From assembly GCA_037957365.1 (NCBI GenBank), contig JARHVA010008420.1, forward strand, positions 167,501 through 231,500: a stretch of 64,000 nucleotides of DNA, given 5' to 3'. Position 1 is the first letter of the stretch; each line of letters begins with the position of its first letter. Below, one piece after another: positions 37,230-48,794 of this stretch. The DNA comes from Torreya grandis. Lineage: Eukaryota > Streptophyta > Pinopsida > Cupressales > Taxaceae. The notes beneath the pieces were generated by a model. That model saw only the letters and a program-made list of their open reading frames with translations, was not told the DNA's origin and did not search any database. The translations under genes and the position numbers were made by a program.

Positions 37230-38070
37230 GAAGGAAATATCCTAAAATATAGCAAGGTGTGCTCACCATTAGAAATTAAGGGATATATTGAACTCAATAA
37301 GAGATATGATGATATATTAACATGGAGAAATAAGGACCTTATAGGATTTGATCTAGGATTAGTCAAACACACTATTGAATTCAAACCTAATACACAACTA
37401 GTTTGCCAAAAGCAAAGGCTTGTCAACCCAAAACATGAGCCCCTAATGAAAAAAATATCTTAAACCACATCAAATCCAACATAATATTTCTAATGAACAC
37501 TCTTGATGGGTTGCCAACTTAGTCCCAATATGGAATAAAAATGGGTAAATCCATATTTGCATGGAATTTAGAGACTTGAACAAATCCTTCCTTAAAGATC
37601 ACTATCCTCACCCACCAATAGAGCAAATCCTATAAAAATTTGTAAGCACAAAGATATTTTTGTTGTTAGATGGCTACTCAAGATACAATTAGATTCTTAT
37701 GCAAGAGTGTGATATCTATAAAACAACATTCACCACTAAGTTAGGAACCTTTGTATACCAATGGATGCCTTTTGGTTTGAAAAATATAGGAACAACCTTC
37801 CAAAAATCCATGGATATGTAATTTTAGGAGATCATAAACAAAATCATCTTGGTTTATCTCAATAACATAACTATTTTATCTAAACATGCAGAAGATCACC
37901 TAGGCCATCTGGAGCAAGTCTTCAAAAAGTGTTAAGAGTTAAGAATATCTCTGAACCCTAGAAAGCGTATCTTCATAGTTTATGAAGGTTCCCTACTAGG
38001 GCACATTATTTCTATAGAGTGGATAGAAATTGATCTAGAGTGATTCAAATATATTTCTTCTCTCCCTCTC
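37230..38070 (+). pseudogene. E2 reverse transcriptase, catalytic YLDD changed to YLNN
   Basis: An N-terminal lead (YDDILTWRNKDLIGFD, HTIEFKPNTQLV; 37257-37463) is followed by CMEFRDLNKSFLKDHYPHPPIEQIL, LLLDGYSRYN, YKTTFTTKLGTFVYQWMPFGLKN, and ILVYLNNITILSK. The YLNN codons are at 37855-37866. Both catalytic aspartates have become asparagine (GAT/GAC to AAT/AAC), consistent with G-to-A decay. Then come HLEQVFKKC, SLNPRK and LLGHIIS. The enzyme would be inactive. Confidence 0.88.
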
Positions 38071-38089
38071 TCAAGTCACAAGAAGAGTC

Positions 38090-38650
38090 TCTATATCTTC
38101 TTGGGGAGGATAAATTTTGTGAGGAGATTCATGCCTAATTTCTCTACTCTAACCAAACCCCTCACTATGATGATAAAAACACATGTTGTATCCAGTTGGA
38201 ATCATAAAGGCAAGAGTAGTTTTGAATCTATCAAATGCACAATTGTGCAAGCTCCCACCTTGATCAACCCAAATTATAGTAAGGATTTTATCCTTTATGT
38301 ATTTTATGGAATCAAAGGAATCTTAGCTATTCTTGCATAGTAAAATAATGATTAATTGGAGCAATTAGTTTCTTTCTTTATCTAGGCACTAAAAAATTAT
38401 GATTTGCACTATAGCCTTGTGGATAAGCATGCCATCATAGTTATAGGAGTGATAAATAAGTTGTAACACATGATATCTAATAATAAGATTTATCTAATGT
38501 TCCCACATATAGGCATCACAGAGTTCCTCCTCATCAATGACATCAATGAGAAAAGAGCTAGCTAGATCACAAAGGTGATGGAATATAATATGGACATACA
38601 GATCACCAAGTTCAAGTGGAAAAAGGTGATATGTGAATAAATGGTAGATA
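38090..38650 (+). pseudogene. E2 gypsy-type RNase H
   Basis: After the RT thumb (GRINFVRRFMPNFSTLTKPL, from 38101) the reading gives KSSFESIKCTIVQAPTLINPNYSKDFILY, NYDLHYSLVDKHAIIV and EFLLINDINEKRAS.ITKVMEYNMDI, ending near a decayed K.VRG.G.CE motif. The last block is very close to E3 (IKYLNEKRARLLTKVMEYD), supporting a shared lineage. Confidence 0.75.
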
Positions 38651-38759
38651 GTGTGAAAGAAGAAAAAAAAGTAGTTCATGCATCATCCAAAGACCAATTA
38701 GAACATTAGAGCATCCCAATAAGTTGGAATAGAAATATGAAAGCCTTCATTCAAAGTGG

Positions 38760-39938
38760 TGTATATCCCCCTGGCCTCAATAAGGATAAGTGAAGACACT
38801 TTAGGTTACAATCCATTCCTTATGTGATTTTCAGTGGTGCACTTTTTTGAAAGTACCTCAATGGAGTCCTCTTTAGATCCACATAATCAGACTAGGTGAG
38901 TAGAATTATCCAAGAATTCCATAATGGGCCATCAGGAGGCCATTGCCATTATTCACCCAAGACTATTACCATAAATATTATGTGAGATGGCTATTATTGT
39001 CTAACACTATTCAAATATGTGCATGTATACATGTGAAGTTACAAGAAATGTTCCTTATTTATAGGCAAACAAAACATGGTGGCTTTACAATTATGTCCAA
39101 TTCAGACTTATCAGTCCTTTGCATAGTGGGGCCTAGATTTCATAAGCATGATCAACTTGCCATCAAATGATGGGAATAAATGGATCCTCATGACCACATA
39201 ATATTTCATGAGATGGATAAAAGTAGTAACACTCCTAGAGGCTATTGATACATCCATCCTAGACTTCTATGAAATTATTATGCTATGGTTTGGTGTTCTA
39301 GCCACTATTATCTCTGATAATGCTTTGGTCTTCCTTGGTACTAGGATCAATTAATGGTACATCAAACATAACATACACATAAGTGCCTCATAAAATTATT
39401 AACCTCAAGTTAATTGTCTATTCGAGTCCACAAATAATAATTTGATTTGTATTTTAAAAAGGACCATGGAGGATAATCAATGATATTGGCACACTAAGCT
39501 CAAGACTACCTTTTGGGTTGACTGAGTCATGCCTAAAAGAGTTTTGGAAAAATTCACTCTTAATTTTATTTTATGGAAGGGAGGATAAATTTCCCACATC
39601 CCTTGAGTTGAATTTATTAAAACTCACCCATCAGTTAGAGTTGCCTGAAAGTGATCCCCTCAGAGTAAGGTTGGTAGAACTAATGGACCTTAAAGAGACT
39701 AGAGTGTTATCTACACAAACTATGGAATGCAAAAACACCTAAACAAAGAGGAAATTTTATAAAGGATTTTAAAACATAAATTTCCAAGAAGGAGATTTAG
39801 TTCTCAAATGTGATGTAGACAGAGTGAAAGTTGGAAGGCATACTAAATTTGATGTGATATGGAGTGGTCCATATACCATAATCAGCTACAAGCAAGCCAA
39901 TGCCTTCCAACTCACTAAATTTAATGGAGAATAACTAT
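38760..39938 (+). pseudogene. E2 integrase, interrupted by element B
   Basis: Visible parts are a poor zinc module (IIQEFHNGPSGGH), the core with WGLDFIS, FMRWIKVVTLLEAIDTSI, ATIISDNALVFLG (second D) and CLFESTNNNL (E), then KTTFWVD and the C-terminal VIWSGPYTIISYKQANAFQL. The reading ends at the left end of B (39939). Many stops are present. The DDE residues are still readable, so it decayed through nonsense changes more than active-site loss. Confidence 0.82.
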
Positions 39939-42727
39939 TATAGACATAGATTTCACCCTAATTGATCAAAGGATTATTTAATTCCTGTAACCAAATCTAG
40001 TCCAACATGGGAATGACCCTAGGTTGTGAAAAACTAATCTTGGGTCAGACTTCTAGAATTTTTAATGAGGCTAGCTCTTCTAATATATCACTTAGCTTAT
40101 TTCCAGTAAAACCTACTGATTAATGGGTAAAAGGGAGGGAAAGATGATTGAAAGGTAAAGCTAAGCTAATGTTGGTCATGGACCTAAGATGATTGTTCAT
40201 CCACTCTTACTTGAGCCTTTTAAAACACTAATGAGATAGATTAAATGACTGGATCTAAAAATCCAAAGTTTATTAAGCATAAGTATTTCATGCAGAGGTT
40301 CACTAGGTGATCAAAACATAAAGGAAGTGATTGAGATGCCTGATTCAAGGCACTAACCAATCAATGTATCCACATTATAGCTTTGATAAAATGACACTAA
40401 ACACTAAACATGACCTGTATAATAGGATAATTAGTAGCTAGGTGAGATCAAGACTTGATAAGGGAGAGATTTATACCAGATATGCAAATTAAACTAACAT
40501 TGACACACTATATGAAAATAATGAAATATGAAATAATATTGTATTCATCTAAAGAGGTTACAAATCTCAATCTTGGAAGAGTCTAGTCATGCCCAAGAGA
40601 GGGATTGAATTTCAAGGCTAAGAAGCCTATTTATATAGCAGAATAGGAATGAGAGAGATGGGGAAAATTCATGGGGGAATGGAGAAGGAGCCATTAATAA
40701 TCAAGAAATGTAGTGATATCTCATTGATATTTTTTGTATGCATGCTTTCTTCCAAGGAGGACTAATCCTTTATCAACAAGCTAATCTTAATTGTATCCAA
40801 TAATCTTCAAGCTTTATCATTGGCTAAGAGATCCACTAAAATATAAGTGTTTGTTTTGTATGATGATTCATGACTAAGTTTATTACAGAAAATATCTCTA
40901 AGATCTAAACAAAATCAACACTCCAACTATTTCTCCAACCAATATCTCTCTTTATTTTGATCCTCCATGCTATCTCAACTTGATTCACACTATAAGGACA
41001 AAGTAAACATACCCTTAGGCCTAAAAGGGACATCACAATGTCTGATTTTAGTGGTTTTTTATTGGAGCTATGAATGTATCAAAATATGAGACACTCTTTT
41101 ATTAATCACATATCTTTTGTATTTTAATATATAAGCATAGGTCTCTTCTATATATTAAAAACCAATTTCCTTTATTAGTTTTCCTATATCTATTATATCG
41201 ATGTAGACTTATACATGCATAGCTTCCTTCTTGATCTCTATGATATGTCTAAAATAGACCTATCCTACCTTTGGACCCTATGTAAGCTAAGAACTCATTA
41301 TATGCATGAATACTTATTTAAAGAGAAATGATCATAATCATGAATTTTTTTTGAAACTCAAAAGGATGGGCTCTACATGTTCCAAATATTCAAACTAGAG
41401 GTTCATACTTAACTTCAATGGATTCAGAGCTTTATAGTTAATGACCTTGATTATATAACTATTTCCCATTTTTAATGGATGCCTAACTGAACTCTAATGT
41501 TAACATAAGCTTTTGAAGCATTTTCTTTGGTTCAAATTGGATCATGTTTCGATATCTAATTAAAGTCTTATAACTTTGAACTTTAATTTTAGTTTTTGAT
41601 ATTAATTTGGGCCTTCAAGATTATATCACCTTTAACCTTCATTAATGGCCATTGATCTTGATCTAAGCCTCTCATATTGTGCCAACTGTCAGCTTCTCAT
41701 TTTATCCACAAGATTCTTCTAACTCTTTGACCTCTCATGCATCAAGATCTAATTATATATGAATAAACATGTACCATTGATCTTATACCAGCCTAACATA
41801 ATTATGACACTTATTAGCTTTTCATTAGCCTTTGAGATCCATTAACGTTTTGACTCATTACTTATTGTTATATCTCTTCAGTATGATTGAATGCTCACCC
41901 ATTGATCTACCTGAACCTAATGAACTTATTAGTAAATGTGTACCATTGAATCTTTGTTAGGAAACTTTAGATATTTCCACTTTTCAAATTCTTTCTTACA
42001 CTAACCTTTTGACTTGATGTTTATCATTGATCTACTTTGCATGATCAAATACATGCCATTAGATCTTGGGACCCACTGACATTTATCAAATTGATGCTCA
42101 CCATTGCATATTGACCTTATCTCCTATGATTTGGACACTTATCACTCTCACATTAAACTTTGGGATATTTTAATTCTAATGGCTACTTCATAGAGCTTAA
42201 ACTTGACATCTATGTGATTATTTGATTCTGCAAGTCTAACTTTGAAGCTTTATATCTTGAGGTAGAAAACTCATCAAGACATGAATTTTATAGAGGATAA
42301 TATAAGTATGAAAAAATTCATGTCCATGAATTATTTTCAGTTAAGAGGCTCCCCAAGTGCATTTTTGAAAATGTAAAATCAAGCTAACCAGTTCATTTTT
42401 GCATGATGTGCTCATGATGGTTTAGTTCTTTTGGACTTGTTCAAGAACATTCAAGGCTCAAAATGAGTTTTTGAGACTTCTAAAACCTATTTTATGTGCA
42501 TGAAATATTTAACACCATAAGAAATATATAGATCTTATTTTCTTGTAAGTCTAGACCTATCTCAAGAATTATTTCTCAAAGATCAACAAATTACACTTTA
42601 AGCTTAATTAAAGTGTTTCAAAAGCTTTGCAAACAATATGAGATCTATGGAGCACTCATTCCATTTATAACTCTTGCTCAACACATCCATCTAGGCCAAA
42701 GATTAAAATGTAGGCCAAAATTGGTCA
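39939..42727 (-). repeat. B 3' LTR (lower-coordinate copy)
   Basis: Aligns throughout with 45645-48425. Anchors include AACATGRGAATGACCCTAGG, GCCTATTTATATAG, GGGACATCACMATG, ACCTATCCTACCTTTGGACCCTATG and AGAGGCTCCCCAAGTG. The terminal TG (on the + strand) has decayed to TA. Confidence 0.9.
40628..40637 (-). promoter_or_regulatory. B LTR TATA box (3' LTR copy)
   Basis: On the - strand TATATAAATA is followed by GGCTTCTTAGCC. The same box occurs in the other LTR at 46331-46340. This fits an LTR promoter and supports the - orientation. Confidence 0.6.
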
Positions 42728-42748
42728 ACATCTTTGGTGACTCATAGG
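42728..42748 (-). promoter_or_regulatory. B 3'-boundary motif before the 3' LTR
   Basis: On the - strand CCTATGAGTCACCAAAGATGT directly precedes TGACCAATTTTGG. It nearly matches the corresponding sites of A and E2. Confidence 0.65.
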
Positions 42749-43239
42749 GAAGCATGCTTGTTATGCTTGAGAACCTAGACTAGTTACCTTTTTTGATCTA
42801 TTGGACATGGATTCTCCTCTTTGGACCAACATATTGATCTAAAGCTGAAAACTAGATACCGACCTCTAGAAAACCTCTCTTGAAACAAATAGGGACCAAA
42901 AGGAAAAAATCAAAACAAAGTACCCAAGGCACTTATTCAAGGGAAACACATATGAATATGGAAAATAATCTAAACAAAGAAATGACATGTAACTTAATTT
43001 GATAATACAAAACTTGGATGAAAATAAAAACTAATTATGTATAAGGGACCTAACTATCTAAGACAAAGCATGATCCACCTAGATTTAAAGGAAAATTCAT
43101 AAACTTAGTCCAAGATATGGTACAAGTTTCAAAGAAAGATGTTTATTGAACATGACCCTTGATAAGGTACTCTTATTACACACTAACTCTCTTAACATCT
43201 CTTGAGTGAGTCATTAAAAATAAATAATTCACCAACAAA

Positions 43240-45500
43240 GACAAACTAGTCTTGATATTCAGGATTCTTCTCATACTGCTTATCATTTACAATATCTATA
43301 AGTGACACCTTATCTAAGCATTTTAATTGAGTCCTTTTGGCACTTTGAGTGACCTTTTTCTCCTTACTATTAGTGGTAAACTCATCAATATCTTTAAGGA
43401 GATTTGCATAGTCCACCCAATCATGGTCATTATCTTCCATGCAAAACCTCTTTTCTACCTTCTCAAGCACTTAACCTTCAACTTGGTAAAACTCTTCTTG
43501 GGAGAGATCCATTTGTTGATTCCAAACATATGAGAGTGGCTCAAAATTAGGTTTAGGTATTGATTCACCTCCAAAAATAACAATTTTCACCTTGGTTTCA
43601 AGATATTCCTCTAGGACTATAACCTTTTGAGTAATGACTTGAAAATTTTCTCCTTCATCCTTGATAGTACACTCTAACTAATGCATAACTTCAAAAGAAT
43701 CTTCAATATAGTTTTCTTCATTCAATAAGGTTTAATTATTCTTGTGTTCACTAAGGGGAGTCCCTATGAAGGTTGAATTATTCTTTTATTCACCAAGGGG
43801 AGTTCCTATGGTTATTTATTCCTCATAGTCACTCATGACATCTTCTTGATCAGTTATGGCTTGAGTTATTTCCTCCTCACTTCTCTCAAAATTGGCACCT
43901 TATCAATAAAAGGGTCGGGTGTAAGGTTGATGGATAGGCTCATGGGTTTGAGGTGAAGGATAAAATATGATGGGGGATGATACATTGAAGATGGAGTATG
44001 AGGTATGATGAATGGTTCATGGATGGGTCTATGAATGGAGGGAAATTTATTATAGCTTAAAACCTTGAGAATGGTTGCCTCTTAAAAAAACTCTTATAGG
44101 GAAATCAAGTTGAGTTTGGAAATGGAAGGAGCACCTCCTTACATAAGAACTTCATTTTTATCATAGCCTTTTTGAGAATATTTAATAGTTTTAAACTACC
44201 CCTCAACATTCGTAATTGATTTATCCCTCTTATTTTGAGAACAACTTTGGATAGACCTCTAAGATGGAAAATCTAGACGTTGTTATTTAACCTTTTGATT
44301 TTGTCTTTCCTCCTCCTTCCTTATCTTCATTTTCTTTTCTTAAACAATCACCATTTCCTCCTTTTTTTAATATAACTTTGGATGGATCTCCATGTGGAAA
44401 AGGACTTATATTCTTGAGGAGGGAAGGGTAGGGATTGAGTGAATTTGGATTTACTTGAATACATAACTTGAATCCATGATGGAAACTTGGGCTCATGATT
44501 TTATTGTATAGTGTGTATTGTGGTTTTAGGAATGAAAGGAGGTATGTGCAGTTGGAATGATGTTTCCTTTATATTTACTAATTTCTAGTATAAATGTTTA
44601 TCTACATCTTCAACTAGCCTAACAATGGAGGCTTCAAAATCAAACCTCAATTGCTTATGATGGCTATCTCTTTCAACACAAACTTTCCTTTCCTCCTAGA
44701 CTCTTTCTTGGATAGATTTACATGAGGGGAAGGTTGAGAGGAGTTTGGGGGAACTATGATGGCTTTGAAACTCATTTGGTGAGGTTTTATGAGTGGTGAT
44801 GGGAAGATCAACATGAGGTTAACATGGGGTAAATGAAGGAAGATAAGATGGGTGATGGGGTGTTTGATGTTCTTCATGCGTTATCAGCTTCTCCTCAATC
44901 TTGGAGACGAGTCTATATATGTCAAGCATGTCACCATTATTTCTAGGCTGACCTATCCTAATGGAAGACATCCACTTATCCTTTGCCTATTAAATTGAAG
45001 TCTTAACCCCTATAATGACACGTTTTAGAATTTCCTACCCATACCCATTTAATGTATCAATGTTTATCATATTTCTTTCTTGGTACAATAGAGCCTTTTT
45101 AAGGCTATATATATAATGGCTTGGGGTATGAGTAGTCTATTCAAGAATGTCATGTGGCTGCCATGACTAATCATGAGGATCATCATAGGATTGGTAAAAG
45201 TCACCATACTATTGTTAAGGCTTTGTATAGGGTTGGTGATACCCATTATAAGGTTTATATGGATCATAATGAAGGTAAGATCCATGCCATTGATAATAAA
45301 TATTATGATAAATTTGATATTGGTCATCATAGATTTGATATAAATCTTGGTAAGGTTGATTGGGATGATATGGATCATGAAGATTATATTGGAATAGTTG
45401 ATAAGAAGGTGAATGATAGAGGTATTCACCATAGCTATTCTTATCAACCTCATATTTAAAATGAGATACAAAATTGATCAAAATATTCAATGAGACATAC
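43240..45500 (-). pseudogene. B internal ORF remnant, unknown function, Tyr/Pro/Gln-rich start
   Basis: The - strand reading begins with an extremely Tyr/Gln/Pro-rich segment (about 45490-45130; NLHDPYHPNQPYQDLYQIYD). A basic, proline-rich part follows (44877-44287), including FPHGDPSKVILKKGGNG. An acidic segment has EEEITQAITDQEDVM and ITIGTPLGE at about 43730-43890. Then come SFEVMH.LECTIKDEGENFQ and a final open 74-aa stretch (43470-43246; EDNDHDWVDYANLLKDIDE). ITIGTP.GE and the EC.IK..GE.FQ block align with element A. No catalytic motif is seen. The Tyr/Gln-rich start resembles a low-complexity assembly domain, perhaps Gag-like (inference). Confidence 0.65.
43734..43817 (-). repeat. 42-bp tandem duplication inside the B ORF
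   Basis: Two 42-bp units (43734-43775 and 43776-43817) each encode a 14-residue IGTPL.E.KNN-type unit on the - strand. The length is a multiple of three, so the frame is kept. Element A has a single unit. Confidence 0.7.
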
Positions 45501-45620
45501 CTAGGTTACTTAAAACCATAGACTTTGATTTAAAGTTTCCATTAGTGATAACTTACTTTCTTCCAAAATATGATTATAGGAAAGACACACTAATAATATT
45601 TCCACTCTTTTGGATCTTTC

Positions 45621-45637
45621 TCCCATTGGGTGTGCCA
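45621..45637 (-). promoter_or_regulatory. B primer-binding site
   Basis: On the - strand TGGCACACCCAATGGGA lies a few bases after the 5' LTR end TCTACA. It resembles the E2 site TGGCATGCTTGGTGGGA. Confidence 0.7.
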
Positions 45638-45644
45638 AAAATAT

Positions 45645-48425
45645 TGTAGACATAAATTGCACCCTAGTTGAGCAAAATATTATTCAGGTCCTCTACCCAA
45701 ATCTATTCCAACATGAGAATGACCCTAGGCTATGGGTTACCTAATCTTGGGTTAAACCTATAGGGTTTTTGATGAAGCTAGCTCCTCTAATGTATCACTT
45801 ATCTCATTTACACTAAAACCTACTAATTGTTGGGGAAAAGGGAGATAAAGATAACTAAAAGGTAAATCTAAGCTAATGTTGGTGATGCACCTAAAATTAT
45901 TATTCATCCACTCTTACTTGAGTGTTTTAAAAACTAATGAGATAGAACAAATGATTGTATCTATAATTCCAAAGTCTCTTATGCATCAATATTTCATGCA
46001 GACGTTTAGCAAGTGATCAAAACCTGAGGGAAGTGATGGAGAGGCCTAATTTAAGGCAATAACTAGTCAATGTATCCACATGCTAGCTTCAATAAAATGG
46101 AATTAAACACTTAATAATACTTTCATAACAAGATAACTAGTAGTTAGGTGAGATCAAGACTTGACAAGGGAGATAATTTTACCACATATGCAAATCAAAC
46201 TAATATTGACACACTATACCAAAATAATAAAATTTGAAAGTCTTCTAATTCTCTCAAGAGGTTACAAACCTAAATCTTGGTAGAGTATAGTCATGCCAAA
46301 GAAAGGGATTGATTTTAAGTCTTATAAGCCTATTTATATAGTATAATGGGAATGAGAGAGATGGGGAACATGTGTGGGAGAATGGATAATGAGTCATTAA
46401 TGATCAATAAATGTGGTGATAGATTATTGATTCTTTTCTCTATACATGTTTTACTCCAAATAGGATTAATCCTTTGTCAATAAACTAACCTTAATTTTCT
46501 CTAATAATATTCAAGTTTTCTCATTGGTTGAGAGATCCACTAGAAAACAAGGGTTTGTTTTATATGATGAGTCATGACTAAGTTTGTTGGAGAAAAGATC
46601 TTTAAGATCTGAATAGAATCAACACTCCAACTACTTCTCCAACCATCAACTCTCTTTGTTTTGATCCTTCATGCCATCTCCATTTTCTTCATGTTATAAA
46701 AATAAAGTCCTTATACCCTTGGGCCTGATAGGGACATCACCATGTTTGATTTTAGTAATTGTTTATCAGAGATATGCCCTCATCAAAAGTTGAGACATTC
46801 TTTTATTAATTACATATCTACCCCATTTTAATATATGAGCATAGGTCTCTTCTATAGATTTAAAAACCAATATGGTTTTCTTATAGATATTATATCAATG
46901 TAGAATTATATGTCACATAGCTTCCTTCTTGATATCTATGTTAGGACTAAAATAGACCTATCCTACCTTTGGACCCTATGGAAGCTGAAAATTCATTGTA
47001 TACATGGATATTTATTTTAAAATAAATGATCATGGTCGTGAAATAACTATACAACTCCAAAATATGGGTTCTACATGTTCCAAATCTTTGAACCAAAGGT
47101 TCATACTAAGATTTGATGGTGTCAAACATTTATTGTTAATGACCTTGATTGATAACTATGTCTTATGTTTAATGGATTCTTAACTAAGCACTAATGGTGA
47201 CATATGATTTTGAAAAATTTAATCTAGTTTCGCTTGGATTGTGTTTTGACATCCAAATGAAGTCTTATAACTTCATCCTTTAATTTTTACCATTGATCTT
47301 AATATAATCCTTCAAGATTATAACACCTTCAACCTTAACTACTAGTCATTGATATTGATCTAGGCCTCTCATATTGTGTCAAATTTCAACTTCACATTTG
47401 CTCTATAGGATCCTACTAACTCTTTTACCTCTTATGCACCATAGATCTACTTCTATATGAATGAATGTATAGAATTGATCTTTTACCAACCTAATGTATT
47501 TGTGACACTTTTCATCTTATCATTAGCATTTGACATCCATTGACTTGCTGACTCATTTCTCACCTTTAGATCTCTTCAGTATGATTGAATGCTTCTCATT
47601 GATCTACTTAGACCCACTGACCTTGTTAATTGATATATACCATTATATCTTTGTTAAGACACTTAAGACCTTTTCAATTATCAACTTCTCTCTTATGCTA
47701 ACCTTTTGACTTGATGTTTACCATTAATATGATTTACATGATCAAATATTCACTATTGGATCTTAGGACCCATTCACATCTATCAGACTGATGCTTACCA
47801 TTAGATATTGACCTTAGCTCCAAATATTTGGACACTTGTCACTCTTGCATTAAACCTTGGGATATTTGAATTCCAATATCTACTTCATAGAGCTTAAACT
47901 TGATGTCTGCATGCATGTTTCATTATGTAAGTCTAAATTTAAATCTTTATATCTCGAGATAGAAAGCTCATCAAGATATGAAATATGCATAAGATGATCT
48001 AGGCATGAAAAAATTCACGTCCATGAAATATTTTAGCCTGAGAGGCTCCCCAAGTGAATTTATTAAAATGTACAATCAAGATGACTAGTTTATTTATGTA
48101 TGATGAGATTGTGATGGTCTGGTTCTTCTAGACTTGTGCAAGAACTTTCAAGACCTAAAATGAGTTTTTGAGACTTATGAAAACTATTTTATGTCCATGA
48201 AATATTTTAACACCATGAAAACCTATTGGATCTTCTTCCCTTACAAATCTAGACCTATCTCAAGACTTATCTCTCAAAGATAAAAAAATTTCACTTTAAG
48301 CTTGGTTAAAGTGTTTCAAAATCTTTATAAACAATATGAGATATTTGGACCACTCATTCCATTCATAACTCTTTCTTAGCACATATATCTAGGTGAAAGC
48401 TTTATATGTATGCAAAAATTAGCCA
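45645..48425 (-). repeat. B 5' LTR (higher-coordinate copy)
   Basis: Partner of 39939-42727. It carries the TATA box on the - strand (46331-46340) and ends next to the primer-binding site. Confidence 0.9.
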
Positions 48426-48794
48426 ATAAAAATTACCCATCCCAGTCAATGGGATCCATCTCAAGAATTATCTTTACTAATTCTTGTATAGTTTGTAAAT
48501 AAGTAGATTAGAAATTTTTAATTTCCCGAAGTGCCTTACACACATTATCTTAGAATAACTTTTTTTTCTCCAAATGCTTACATGTAGTGTTCTACTTAGC
48601 TTAGGTATTTTACTCTAAATGCCTTTGGCATAGTTATTTTATTTTTTTTGGAGGATCTCAACAAGAATACACATCCATTACATTTAAGAACAAGTGACTA
48701 TAATTTTCAATGACTCTATGCCCAGTGGATTTATTTTAAGGCTATTATATTCTTGTCAAAAAGGTAAGTATCCCATAGAGGTCACCAAAAGTGT
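48426..48794 (+). other. E2 3' internal remainder with boundary motif
   Basis: This is E2 sequence between the end of B and the E2 3' LTR. No coding similarity is clear. Its last 22 bases (48773-48794; CCATAGAGGTCACCAAAAGT..) match the boundary motifs of A and B. Confidence 0.65.

Larger units (their letters stand above)
39939..48425 (-). mobile_element. B: non-autonomous LTR retrotransposon with 2.8-kb LTRs (about 8.5 kb)
   Basis: Direct repeats at 39939-42727 (2,789 bp) and 45645-48425 (2,781 bp) flank 2,917 bp of internal DNA. The orientation is - : a primer site (TGGCACACC..) lies just inside the higher-coordinate LTR, and the boundary motif lies just inside the lower one. The - strand LTR starts TGACCAATTTTGG and ends TCTACA. 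The interior carries a - strand ORF homologous to that of element A, and no pol. It sits at the end of the E2 integrase. The putative target duplication (ACTAT versus ATAAA) is not convincing. Confidence 0.9.

Noticed and set aside
45154..45459. 101-aa His/Asp-rich + strand frame
   Set aside because: Complement of the Tyr/Gln-rich - strand ORF of B. The element orientation is -, so this is probably a shadow.
39934..48430. Possible target duplication for B (ACTAT versus ATAAA)
   Set aside because: The flanks do not match well enough. Element ends are defined by LTR alignment only.
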